Source: UBA5793 sp040255465 | Lineage (GTDB): Bacteria; Planctomycetota; Phycisphaerae; Phycisphaerales; UBA5793 | Length of the DNA: 64,000 nt | NCBI GenBank assembly: GCA_040255465.1 | Contig: JBDZVA010000001.1 | Coordinates: 496,001-560,000, forward strand | Direction of reading: 5' to 3' | Shown here: positions 35,984 through 43,726 of the stretch, one piece after another | How positions within the stretch are numbered: position 1 is the stretch's first letter | Layout of the letters: the number at the start of each line of letters is the position of its first letter | Translations under genes and position numbers: made by a program | The notes under the pieces: generated by a model | Database searches by the model: none | What the model saw: only the letters and a program-made list of their open reading frames with translations | Told to the model about the DNA's origin: nothing

Positions 35984-36697
35984 CTACCACTGCTTTTCCG
36001 TGGACATGTTGAAGGTGCGCTTCTCGTGCCCGCCGTAGCTGATGCCGGTGAGATTCACGCCGGCGTTCACCTGGAAGATCAGTGTCAGGTCCTGCCGTTT
36101 GGAGCGGCTCAGCGGGGGAATGCGATTGAGATCCTTGAACTGGCGGGAGAGATCGATGTTGATCTCGAGCGTTTCGTTGTCGAGGTCCTTGTAGAAGTAC
36201 CCGATCGGCCAGTAGGCGTTGCCAATGTTGTCGTGCAGCACCGGAGCGGGGATGAACTTGTTGCGATCGGCGCTGGAAACTGACTTGAGCGGGAACCCCG
36301 CCTCGGCGCCGACGTCCACCAGGACCACGACCGCATCGCCGGGGCAGGCGATCTTGTCCAGGCGCAGCGTCTTGGAGTTGATGAAGGTCGAGTACTGGGC
36401 CTTGGTGAAGATCTGCCGGCCGTCGATGATCTTGCGCGGCGTGTCGTCGGTGAGGTTCATCTTGCTTGCGATGGTCGAGGTCAGGCGGCCTCCGACGATG
36501 CGATCATCGACGGTGATGAAACTCGTGTCGGAGATCGGTGTACCCGGTTCGTCTTTGGGAACGACATATTGGGCTTCTTCAACGGCCGCACTTGTGCCGC
36601 CTTCGCCGCCGCAGCCGGCCAGCGTGATTGGCAGGAGCGCGATCGGAGTGATGAGGCAGAGAGCGGCGACAGAGAAACGGCCAGCGTGGGGCTTCAT
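35984..36697 (-). CDS. Lipoprotein of unknown function
   Basis: A 237-residue protein with a signal peptide and lipobox LAGC (Cys29, GCGGEGG), so it should be lipid-anchored. A linker of about 50 residues follows, then a beta-rich domain (RIVGGRLTSTIASKMNLTDD, FPLKSVSSADRNKFIPAPVL, LEINIDLSRQFKDLNRIPPL). No family is recognised. It converges with the phosphotransferase gene, 8 bases apart. Confidence 0.75.
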   Translation of the reverse strand: MKPHAGRFSVAALCLITPIALLPITLAGCGGEGGTSAAVEEAQYVVPKDEPGTPISDTSFITVDDRIVGGRLTSTIASKMNLTDDTPRKIIDGRQIFTKAQYSTFINSKTLRLDKIACPGDAVVVLVDVGAEAGFPLKSVSSADRNKFIPAPVLHDNIGNAYWPIGYFYKDLDNETLEINIDLSRQFKDLNRIPPLSRSKRQDLTLIFQVNAGVNLTGISYGGHEKRTFNMSTEKQW

Positions 36698-36904
36698 GGG
36701 TGGTCCCTTCGATTGCAATCACACAGCAAGAATCCCGCGGCAAATGGGGATGCCACAAGTTCTTGTACGTCCAAATCCCGGGCGAGTTCCGTAAAAGATC
36801 ATAGACGCCGCGAGCGGGGACGGTCCGGTCGGGGCGGCCGCGATTCGACGTAGCGCATCGGTCCCGGCTGGCCCTGAGACGGCCAGTTACTCAAGGACCG
36901 GGGT

Positions 36905-37147
36905 TCAACGCCTCTGCGCCGGATGCACGTTGACGCGATCCTCGGCGGGGTACGACTCCGGTGGGTCCGAGGTGTAGCGCGTGTGACCGCTGGGGCCGGT
37001 CCAGCAGTAGATCGATTTGCAGCCTGAGACGACGATGGCCGCCAGCATGGCAATGGCCAGGCCGCATTCGGGCCAGCGGGTGGCGAGGAAGGTGAGCATC
37101 CTGTGTGAACGACCGGTGTGGGAGGTTGGGTTCAGTTGCAGGGCCAT
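36905..37147 (-). CDS. Small membrane-anchored or lipoprotein
   Basis: An 80-residue protein. A hydrophobic segment (GLAIAMLAAIVVSGC) ends in a lipobox-like VSGC and is followed by a short polar tail rich in Ser, Pro and Arg. CCGGAG lies 8 bases before the chosen ATG at 37147; a start at 37099 would give a more standard lipoprotein signal. It is divergent from the DNRLRE gene. Short and without homologues that I recognise, so only moderately supported. Confidence 0.45.
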   Translation of the reverse strand: MALQLNPTSHTGRSHRMLTFLATRWPECGLAIAMLAAIVVSGCKSIYCWTGPSGHTRYTSDPPESYPAEDRVNVHPAQRR

Positions 37148-37237
37148 GGTCATCTCTCCGGAGGGGGCGTGAGGCCCCCGGAGGGAAAGACCCGGGAAAG
37201 CAGGGTGGCATTCCGCTGGCGCATCGGGTTTTCTCCC

Positions 37238-37266
37238 TTGCGTTTCTCGCCGGTTTCCTGTATCCT
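37238..37266 (+). promoter_or_regulatory. Candidate sigma70-like promoter for the DNRLRE gene
   Basis: TTGCGT at 37238-37243 and TATCCT at 37261-37266 are spaced by 17 bases, 51 bases before the ATG at 37317. Matches to the consensus are 3 of 6 and 4 of 6, so this is a suggestion only. Confidence 0.35.
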
Positions 37267-37316
37267 CTTGCGGACCAGATCGATCCACTGCCCTGAACGC
37301 CCCGGAGGAGAGAACC

Positions 37317-38246
37317 ATGCGCCCCGCAACCATTCTGACCAGCCTGCTCGCCGCGATCCTTCTCACCGGCGCGGCCAGCGCCCAGAGCGTCGTCACGCTC
37401 TACCCCACTGCCGACGCCCACACGCGCGACATCGCGCCCAACGAGAACAACGGCTCATCGGATGTGATCTGGATCGGCCGCGGCTCGTTCTTCGGGCTCG
37501 GCAATGTGCGGACGTTTGTGCGGTTCGACCTCGTTGATCTGCTGCCTGCCAACGCCAACGCCGTGACGGCCGCCAGCCTGTCGGCGTATCAGTTTGACAC
37601 CGAGCCGGCCGCTGGCGGGTTGGATACCAACGTGCACAAGGTCACCGCCAACTGGGCCGAAAACACCGTGACCTGGGCCAACCAGCCGCCGTTTGACGGT
37701 CAGGTGTGGGCCACGGCGCAGACGGGCGACAGTTTCTATCGTGGGTGGATCGACTGGGACACCACCACTCTGGTTCAGGATGAAGTCCTGCGTCGGTCGC
37801 ATCTCGGCTGGATGTTCAAGAACACCTTCGAGTCCGCCGGTGCATCGCGGCTCGGGTATTTTCACAGCCGAGAGTACGCCGCGGATCCGGCGCTGCGTCT
37901 CCAACTGAATGTCGAGGTCACCGGCGGCGATGCGCCCGGCATGACGCTCTCTTACAACGCGCTTCGCGCCGGGCAGACGAGTACGTTTGTCGTCACGGAC
38001 GCAACGCCGAATCAGAGGGTGTACTTCATCTACACGCTGACGGGGCTGGGCACGCAGACCGTGCCGCAACTCGGCGTGACGCTCGGTCTGCGCCGCCCGG
38101 CGAGCGCCGGCGACGCGGTGGCAGACGGCGGTGGTCGAGCAACCTTGAGCCGGCGCATTCCGGGGAGCGGCGCCGGTCGTCCGGTCTGGATCCAGGCAGC
38201 GCAGCAAGGCGCCGTGTCCAACATCGTCGCAGCTCGGATTCAGTAA
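37317..38246 (+). CDS. Secreted DNRLRE-domain protein with the shared C-terminal domain
   Basis: A 309-residue protein with signal peptide (residues 1-22, ending GAASAQ). The DNRLRE-type domain (about residues 24-200) begins LYPTADAHTRDIAPNENNGS and contains RTFVRFDLVDLLP and KVTANWAENTVTWANQP, text typical of this carbohydrate-binding-like beta-sandwich. The last 100 residues (GMTLSYNALRAGQTSTFVV, core ATPNQRVYFIYT, ending VSNIVAARIQ) are the domain shared with four other secreted proteins; the match to the subtilase is the closest. GGAGGAGAG lies 4 bases before the ATG. Confidence 0.88.
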   Translation: MRPATILTSLLAAILLTGAASAQSVVTLYPTADAHTRDIAPNENNGSSDVIWIGRGSFFGLGNVRTFVRFDLVDLLPANANAVTAASLSAYQFDTEPAAGGLDTNVHKVTANWAENTVTWANQPPFDGQVWATAQTGDSFYRGWIDWDTTTLVQDEVLRRSHLGWMFKNTFESAGASRLGYFHSREYAADPALRLQLNVEVTGGDAPGMTLSYNALRAGQTSTFVVTDATPNQRVYFIYTLTGLGTQTVPQLGVTLGLRRPASAGDAVADGGGRATLSRRIPGSGAGRPVWIQAAQQGAVSNIVAARIQ

Positions 38247-38365
38247 TCTCGCCCTGAACCGCGACGGCGGAGGCCAATAAGGCTATTCCGGACTGCCATA
38301 GCCAGTTCGCTCACCTAGCATCGTGAGCGATTCTGTCCTTTTGCCGTTTTCCATCGGAGGACAAC

Positions 38366-39529
38366 GTGGTCACGCTTGGTATTCCCAATGAAAGTCAGAC
38401 CGGCGAACGCCGCGTCGCGTTGACGCCGGACGCCATGAAACGGCTCAGTCGCGTCGGCATTAACGTCATGATCGAATCCGGCGCTGGCGTCGCGGCGGGA
38501 TTCGAAGACAAAGCCTACGAAGGCGCTTCGGTCTCATCGGACCCCAACGAACTCTGGAGCACCTGCGACATCATCGGGATGGTCGGCGCTCCCGCTGCGG
38601 CGGATGTCGAACGCATGAAGCGCGGTGCGGTGCTCATCGGCCTGCTGGCGCCGCTGCAGAACGTTGAGTTGGTCAACGTGTGCGCGTCAGCGGGCGTGAC
38701 GGCGATGGCGTACGAACTCGTGCCGCGCATCACTCGCGCGCAGGCCGTCGATGTGCTCTCGGCGATGTCCAGCCTTGCGGGGTACAAGGCGGTGCTGCTG
38801 GCCGCGACGCACCTGCCGCGACAGTTTCCCATGATGATGACCGCGGCGGGGACGATTAACGCCTCCAAGGTGTTCATCATTGGCGCCGGCGTGGCGGGAT
38901 TGCAGGCCATCGCCACCGCCAAGCGGCTGGGCGCCGTCGTCGAAGCGTATGACCTGCGACCGGCCGTGAAAGAGCAGGTCGAAAGTCTCGGCGCGCGATT
39001 CATCGAATTCCAGATTGAGAAGAAAGAGGGCGAAGGCGGCTACGCGGCGGCGCAGAGTGAATCCGAGCAGGAGCAGCAGCGCAAGCAGATGCACGCCGTG
39101 GTCATCGGCGCTGATGTGGTCATCACCACCGCGGCGATACCCGGCCGCCCGGCGCCCAAGCTCATCGATGAAGACATGGTGCGCGGCATGAACAGCGGAT
39201 CCGTCATCGTCGATCTGGCTTCCGAGACCGGCGGCAACTGCACGCTGACCCAGCCTGGAAAGGTGATTACAGCGCACGACGTCACGATCATCGGCCTCAC
39301 GGGGCTTCCCGCGACCATCCCGTATCACGCCAGCCAGATGCTCAGTCGCATCCTGACCACGCTGCTGGGCACCATTGCAGACAAGCAGGGGAACCTGGCC
39401 CTGGATTTCGAGGATGAAGTCGTCTCGGGGATGACCGTCACGCACGAGGGCGAGATTGTTTCGCCGCGCGTGCGCCAGGCGATGGGTCTCAAGAGCGAGG
39501 CGGTTGCAGCACAGGGAGTCGTCACATGA
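38366..39529 (+). CDS. pntAA: NAD(P) transhydrogenase subunit alpha part 1 (NAD-binding)
   Basis: A 387-residue soluble subunit. It begins TLGIPNESQTGERRVALTPD, typical of the alanine dehydrogenase/PNT family, and has the NAD-binding GAGVAGLQAIATAKRLGAVV. The C-terminal half contains the mobile loop region ADVVITTAAIPGRPAPKLI and SVIVDLASETGGNC. With the next two genes it forms the proton-translocating enzyme that moves hydride between NADH and NADP+. The GTG start is preceded by GGAGG at 5 bases. Its stop overlaps the next start by 4 bases (ATGA). Confidence 0.97.
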   Translation: MVTLGIPNESQTGERRVALTPDAMKRLSRVGINVMIESGAGVAAGFEDKAYEGASVSSDPNELWSTCDIIGMVGAPAAADVERMKRGAVLIGLLAPLQNVELVNVCASAGVTAMAYELVPRITRAQAVDVLSAMSSLAGYKAVLLAATHLPRQFPMMMTAAGTINASKVFIIGAGVAGLQAIATAKRLGAVVEAYDLRPAVKEQVESLGARFIEFQIEKKEGEGGYAAAQSESEQEQQRKQMHAVVIGADVVITTAAIPGRPAPKLIDEDMVRGMNSGSVIVDLASETGGNCTLTQPGKVITAHDVTIIGLTGLPATIPYHASQMLSRILTTLLGTIADKQGNLALDFEDEVVSGMTVTHEGEIVSPRVRQAMGLKSEAVAAQGVVT

Positions 39530-39873
39530 TTGCCAGTTTGAATGTGGCCTGTTTCCTTCTTGCCCAGGACACGGTTCAGACGAGCCGGATCCCGCTGCTC
39601 ATCGCGGTGCTGTTCATTCTCGTCCTCGCATCGCTGTACGGCTTTGAGATCATCACCAAGGTGCCCGCGACGCTGCACACGCCGCTGATGAGCGGCTCCA
39701 ACGCGATCTCGGGCATCACCATCGTCGGCGCGCTGATCTGCATCATTCACATGGAGCCGGGCCACTGGCTCGTCACCATCCTCGGCTTTCTCGCCATTGT
39801 GTTCGCGATGATCAACGTCGTCGGCGGATTTCTCGTCACCGATCGCATGCTGCAGATGTTCAAACGCAAGTGA
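39526..39873 (+). CDS. pntAB: NAD(P) transhydrogenase subunit alpha part 2 (membrane)
   Basis: A 115-residue membrane subunit with about three or four hydrophobic helices. The family motif TPLMSGSNAISGITIVGAL is present, followed by FLAIVFAMINVVGGFLVTDRML. It supplies membrane helices of the proton channel. Translationally coupled to pntAA by an ATGA overlap; pntB follows after 39 bases. The separate alpha1/alpha2/beta form is usual in many non-enteric bacteria. Confidence 0.96.
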   Translation: MIASLNVACFLLAQDTVQTSRIPLLIAVLFILVLASLYGFEIITKVPATLHTPLMSGSNAISGITIVGALICIIHMEPGHWLVTILGFLAIVFAMINVVGGFLVTDRMLQMFKRK

Positions 39874-39912
39874 TCCTGACGCCCCCGCCTTTCTGTGGTT
39901 GGATCCAAACCC

Positions 39913-41358
39913 ATGCCCACTCTCGCAACCGTTGTCACGACCGGAATCCCGCTCTGGGTGAGTCTGATTCAGGACATCGCCTATCTGGTGGCGGCGATCC
40001 TGTTCATCTTCGGCATCAAGCAACTCAGTTCGCCGCGCACGGCGCGGCGCGGCAACATGACGGCCGGGGTCGGCATGTTGCTGGCCATTGTCGCGACGCT
40101 CTACATCCAGAACGCGATGAGCGTCGTCTGGATCATCTCCGCGATGATCATCGGCTCGGCCGTGGGCGCGGTGCTGGCCATCCGCATCCAGATGACCGCC
40201 ATGCCCCAGCTCGTCGCGCTCTTCAACGGTTTTGGCGGTCTTGCTTCGGTGCTCGTGGTCGGCAGCGAATACCTGCGCCGCTCCAATGACACGCTCCTGC
40301 CCATCACCCTCGACCAGGGGTTGACGATGGGCCTGAGCATTCTCATCGGCTGCGTCACCTTCACGGGCAGCATGGTCGCGTACGGCAAGTTGCAGGGCGT
40401 GATCGCGGGTCGACCTCGGCAGTGGCCCGGGCAACTGATCGGCAACGTACTGCTCTTTGGCATTCCCTTCGCAGCGAGCGTGTGGATCGGCTACGACAAC
40501 ACGCAGGGCTGGCTGCTGCTGGTGATCGCCGTCCTCTCTTCCATACTCGGCGTCACGCTCACCATCGCCATCGGCGGCGCCGACATGCCCGTCATGGTGG
40601 CGCTGCTCAACAGCTACTCAGGCATGGCGGCGTGCGCCACCGGGTTTATCCTCGACCCGCCCAACAAGGCGCTGATCGTCTCGGGCGCGCTCGTCGGCGC
40701 CAGCGGCATCATTCTTACGTCGATCATGTGCAAGGCGATGAATCGCTCGCTCGCCAACGTGCTCTTTGGCGGCGTGGGCACGGACGACAGCAGTGGAACC
40801 GCGGGCACCACGCACCACGACGATCGACCGGTGCGCACCGTCGATGCCGAAGAACTGGCGATGATGCTCGACGGCGTGCGCAAGATCATCATCGTGCCCG
40901 GTTACGGCATGGCCGTCGCCCAGGCCCAGCACGCGGTGCGCGATCTGTTCCACATTCTCGAAAAGGCCGGCACCGAGGTGTACTTTGGCATCCACCCCGT
41001 CGCGGGCCGCATGCCCGGCCACATGAACGTGCTGCTCGCCGAAGTCGATATTCCCTACGATCGCCTCCTCGACCTCGAACAGTGCAATCCCGAGTTTGAG
41101 ACGGCGGAAATCGCCATGGTTCTGGGCGCTAACGACGTCGTCAACCCGGCCGCCCGGCATGACAAGTCCAGCCCGATCTACGGCATGCCGATTCTCAACG
41201 TGGACAAGGCTCAGACGGTCATCGTCTGCAAGCGATCGCTGGCCGCGGGCTACGCCGGCGTGGAGAACGAACTCTTTGTTGCTCCCAACACGCTGATGTT
41301 CTTCGGCGACGCCAAGAAGACCATCACGGAATTGTGCAAGGCGCTGACCGAGCAATAG
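39913..41358 (+). CDS. pntB: NAD(P) transhydrogenase subunit beta
   Basis: A 481-residue protein with about nine membrane helices in the N-terminal two thirds and a C-terminal NADP(H)-binding domain. Signature text includes IGGADMPVMVALLNSYSGMA, KIIIVPGYGMAVAQAQHAVR, FGIHPVAGRMPGHMNVLLAE and the ANDVVNPAA motif. The ATG at 39913 is preferred to GTG 39895. A hairpin terminator follows. Confidence 0.97.
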   Translation: MPTLATVVTTGIPLWVSLIQDIAYLVAAILFIFGIKQLSSPRTARRGNMTAGVGMLLAIVATLYIQNAMSVVWIISAMIIGSAVGAVLAIRIQMTAMPQLVALFNGFGGLASVLVVGSEYLRRSNDTLLPITLDQGLTMGLSILIGCVTFTGSMVAYGKLQGVIAGRPRQWPGQLIGNVLLFGIPFAASVWIGYDNTQGWLLLVIAVLSSILGVTLTIAIGGADMPVMVALLNSYSGMAACATGFILDPPNKALIVSGALVGASGIILTSIMCKAMNRSLANVLFGGVGTDDSSGTAGTTHHDDRPVRTVDAEELAMMLDGVRKIIIVPGYGMAVAQAQHAVRDLFHILEKAGTEVYFGIHPVAGRMPGHMNVLLAEVDIPYDRLLDLEQCNPEFETAEIAMVLGANDVVNPAARHDKSSPIYGMPILNVDKAQTVIVCKRSLAAGYAGVENELFVAPNTLMFFGDAKKTITELCKALTEQ

Positions 41359-41383
41359 GTCGTCGTGCAATCAGCACTTGAAA

Positions 41384-41414
41384 AGAAGCCCATGTTCAAT
41401 GAACATGGGCTTCT
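41384..41414. terminator. Hairpin terminator between pntB and dnaK
   Basis: A perfect 14-bp stem (41384-41397 with 41401-41414) and 3-base loop AAT lies between the convergent pntB and dnaK genes and has A- and T-containing ends in both directions, so it can serve both. Confidence 0.8.
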
Positions 41415-41450
41415 GTGTTGTGTGATGAATTGCTGCTCGCGTCGTCGCGA

Positions 41451-43361
41451 TCAGTTGTTGTCGTCCTTGACCTCGTACTCGGCGTCAATGACGTCATCGC
41501 TCTTTTCCGATTCGCCGCCAGCCTCGCCGGCAGGAGCTGCGCCGCCGGACGCGGCCTTGGTCTGCGACTCGTAGACCGCCTTGCCGAGTTCCATGGAGAC
41601 GCGTTCGAGTTCCTTGAGTGAAGACTCGATCGCGCTCTTGTCGTCTTCCTTGAGTTTGCTTTCGACGCTGCTCAGGGCGGACTCGATCTGGCCGCGCACG
41701 TCGCCCGAGACCTTGTCGCCGTGCTCGGTTAGATGCTTGCGGGTCTGGTAGACGATGTTTTCGGCCCGGTTCTTGAGGTCGACGAGTTCGCGCTGCGCCT
41801 TGTCGTCGGCTGCGTGAGCCTCGGCGTCGCGGCGCATCTTCTCGACTTCTTCCTTGCTCAGGCCGCTGGATCCCTTGACCTCAACCTGCTGACGCTTGCC
41901 GGTGGCCTTGTCAGTGGCGGAGACGTTGAGAATGCCGTTGGCGTCGATGGCGAACTCAACTTCGATCTGCGGCATGCCGCGCGGAGCCGGGGCGATGTCG
42001 GACAGGTCGAACCGCGCCAGCGTGCGGTTGTCGCGGGCAAACTCGCGCTCGCCCTGGAGGACGTGAATGGTCACGCTGGTCTGGCTGTCAGCCGCGGTGG
42101 AGAAGATCTCCTTGCGCGACGTGGGGATGGTCGTGTTCTTGTCGATGAGTTTGGTCATCACGCCGCCAAGCGTTTCAACACCCAGCGAAAGCGGAGTGAC
42201 GTCGAGCAGCAGCACGTCCTTGACGTCGCCCTGGAGCACGCCGCCCTGGATGGCGGCGCCAACCGCGACGACTTCGTCGGGGTTGATGGACTTGTCGAGT
42301 TCACTCGTCTCAAAGACCTGCTTGGCCATCTCCTGCACGCGGGGCATGCGGGTCGAACCACCGACGAGAACCACCTCGCCGATGTCGCTGGGCTTGACCT
42401 TGGCGTCTTTGAGCGCCTGCTCGCATGGACCCTTGAGGCGGGTGAACAACGGCTCGCAGAGCGATTCAAACTTGGCCCGCGTCACAGTGACGAGCAGGTG
42501 CTTGGGGCCGTTCTGGTCCGCCGTGATGAACGGCAGGTTAATGTTCGTCTCCATCGTCGTGGAGAGTTCGCACTTGGCCTTCTCGCATGCCTCCTTGAGG
42601 CGCTGGAGGGCCATGGCGTCCTTGCGGATGTCGATGCCTTCCTTCTTGCGAAACTCTTCAGCCACGAAATCGATGAGATACTGGTCGAAGTCGTCACCGC
42701 CGAGGTGCGTGTCACCGTTGGTGCTGAGCACCTCGAACACGCCGTCGCCGATGTCGAGTATGGAAATGTCGAACGTGCCGCCGCCGAGGTCGAAGACCGC
42801 GATCTTGGCGTTCTTGCGCTTCTCGAGGCCATAGGCCAATGCCGCCGCGGTCGGCTCGTTGATGATGCGCTCGACCTTGAGGCCGGCGATCTCACCTGCG
42901 TCCTTGGTCGCCTGTCGCTGGCTGTCGTTGAAGTAGGCGGGCACGGTAATGACCGCGCGATCGACCTTCTCGCCCAGGTAGTCCTCGGCGGTCTTCTTCA
43001 GATCCTGAAGGATCATGGCGGAGACTTCCGGCGGGGTGAAGGTCTTGTCGCGGACGTTGACTTTGACGAGTTCGTCGCCGCCGCCTACGACGGCATAGGG
43101 CACCATCTTCTCTTCGTTCTGGACTTCGTGGTGTCGGCGGCCCATGAACCGCTTGATGGAGTAGATCGTGTTTTTCGGGTTGGTGACCTGCTGGTGCTTG
43201 GCCGGCTGGCCGACGAGTCGCTCGCCCTTATCGGTGAACGCGACGATCGAAGGCGTAATGCGATTGCCGGAGGAATTGATGAGGACCTTGGGCTGGCCGC
43301 CCTCCATGATGGCGACGACGGAGTTGGTCGTGCCGAGGTCGATTCCGATGATTTTTGACAT
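41451..43361 (-). CDS. dnaK: Molecular chaperone DnaK (Hsp70)
   Basis: A 636-residue Hsp70 of standard length. The ATPase domain begins IIGIDLGTTNSVVAIMEGG and contains AVITVPAYFNDSQRQATKDA, IINEPTAAALAYGL and FDLGGGTFDISIL. The substrate-binding domain shows LLLDVTPLSLGVETLGGVMT and VEVKGSSGLSKEEVEKMRRD. The tail ends in an acidic stretch DVIDAEYEVKDDNN after an Ala/Gly-rich linker. AAGGAACTC precedes the ATG. No grpE or dnaJ is adjacent and no CIRCE element is visible upstream. Confidence 0.99.
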   Translation of the reverse strand: MSKIIGIDLGTTNSVVAIMEGGQPKVLINSSGNRITPSIVAFTDKGERLVGQPAKHQQVTNPKNTIYSIKRFMGRRHHEVQNEEKMVPYAVVGGGDELVKVNVRDKTFTPPEVSAMILQDLKKTAEDYLGEKVDRAVITVPAYFNDSQRQATKDAGEIAGLKVERIINEPTAAALAYGLEKRKNAKIAVFDLGGGTFDISILDIGDGVFEVLSTNGDTHLGGDDFDQYLIDFVAEEFRKKEGIDIRKDAMALQRLKEACEKAKCELSTTMETNINLPFITADQNGPKHLLVTVTRAKFESLCEPLFTRLKGPCEQALKDAKVKPSDIGEVVLVGGSTRMPRVQEMAKQVFETSELDKSINPDEVVAVGAAIQGGVLQGDVKDVLLLDVTPLSLGVETLGGVMTKLIDKNTTIPTSRKEIFSTAADSQTSVTIHVLQGEREFARDNRTLARFDLSDIAPAPRGMPQIEVEFAIDANGILNVSATDKATGKRQQVEVKGSSGLSKEEVEKMRRDAEAHAADDKAQRELVDLKNRAENIVYQTRKHLTEHGDKVSGDVRGQIESALSSVESKLKEDDKSAIESSLKELERVSMELGKAVYESQTKAASGGAAPAGEAGGESEKSDDVIDAEYEVKDDNN

Positions 43362-43726
43362 AACTGAGTTCCTTCAGATTGTGACGCAACGGTACGGGAG
43401 ATCCGTCGGCGTCAGCCGCTTGGATCAGTCCCAGTCGGACCATCGCAAGGGCGATGCCACGTCCGGGCGGCCCTGAGACGCCTGAATCGGCGTTGAGTGG
43501 GGTGAAATGCCCGAATCTCGGCACGGCGGAGCCCGCCTGCCTGCCAGAATGGCGGTTCAAAGCCACCGGCGCCGATTGGCGGATGGATTGAGAGGTTTCA
43601 GTGCCTCGGAACCGATAAGAAAGGCTCAGATCCGCTCAAACGCCCCAGCAGGCCTGCCGATGTTCGTAGAATCGGATTCACAACGACTGACTCACATGCC
43701 GCCCAAGCGGCCTGGATACCCGACCC
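43362..43726. promoter_or_regulatory. 365-base divergent intergenic region between dnaK and the phosphorylase gene
   Basis: No gene is seen. The region must contain promoters for both divergent genes. A TAGAAT at 43671 could be a -10 box for the phosphorylase gene. I searched by eye for a CIRCE inverted repeat (TTAGCACTC...GAGTGCTAA) and did not find one. Confidence 0.4.

Noticed and set aside
41733..43358. Long open frame opposite dnaK
   Set aside because: It is antisense to an unmistakable dnaK gene, and its translation has no domain; high GC keeps the antisense frame open.
43362..43726. CIRCE heat-shock operator upstream of dnaK
   Set aside because: No TTAGCACTC/GAGTGCTAA inverted repeat is visible on either strand in the gap.
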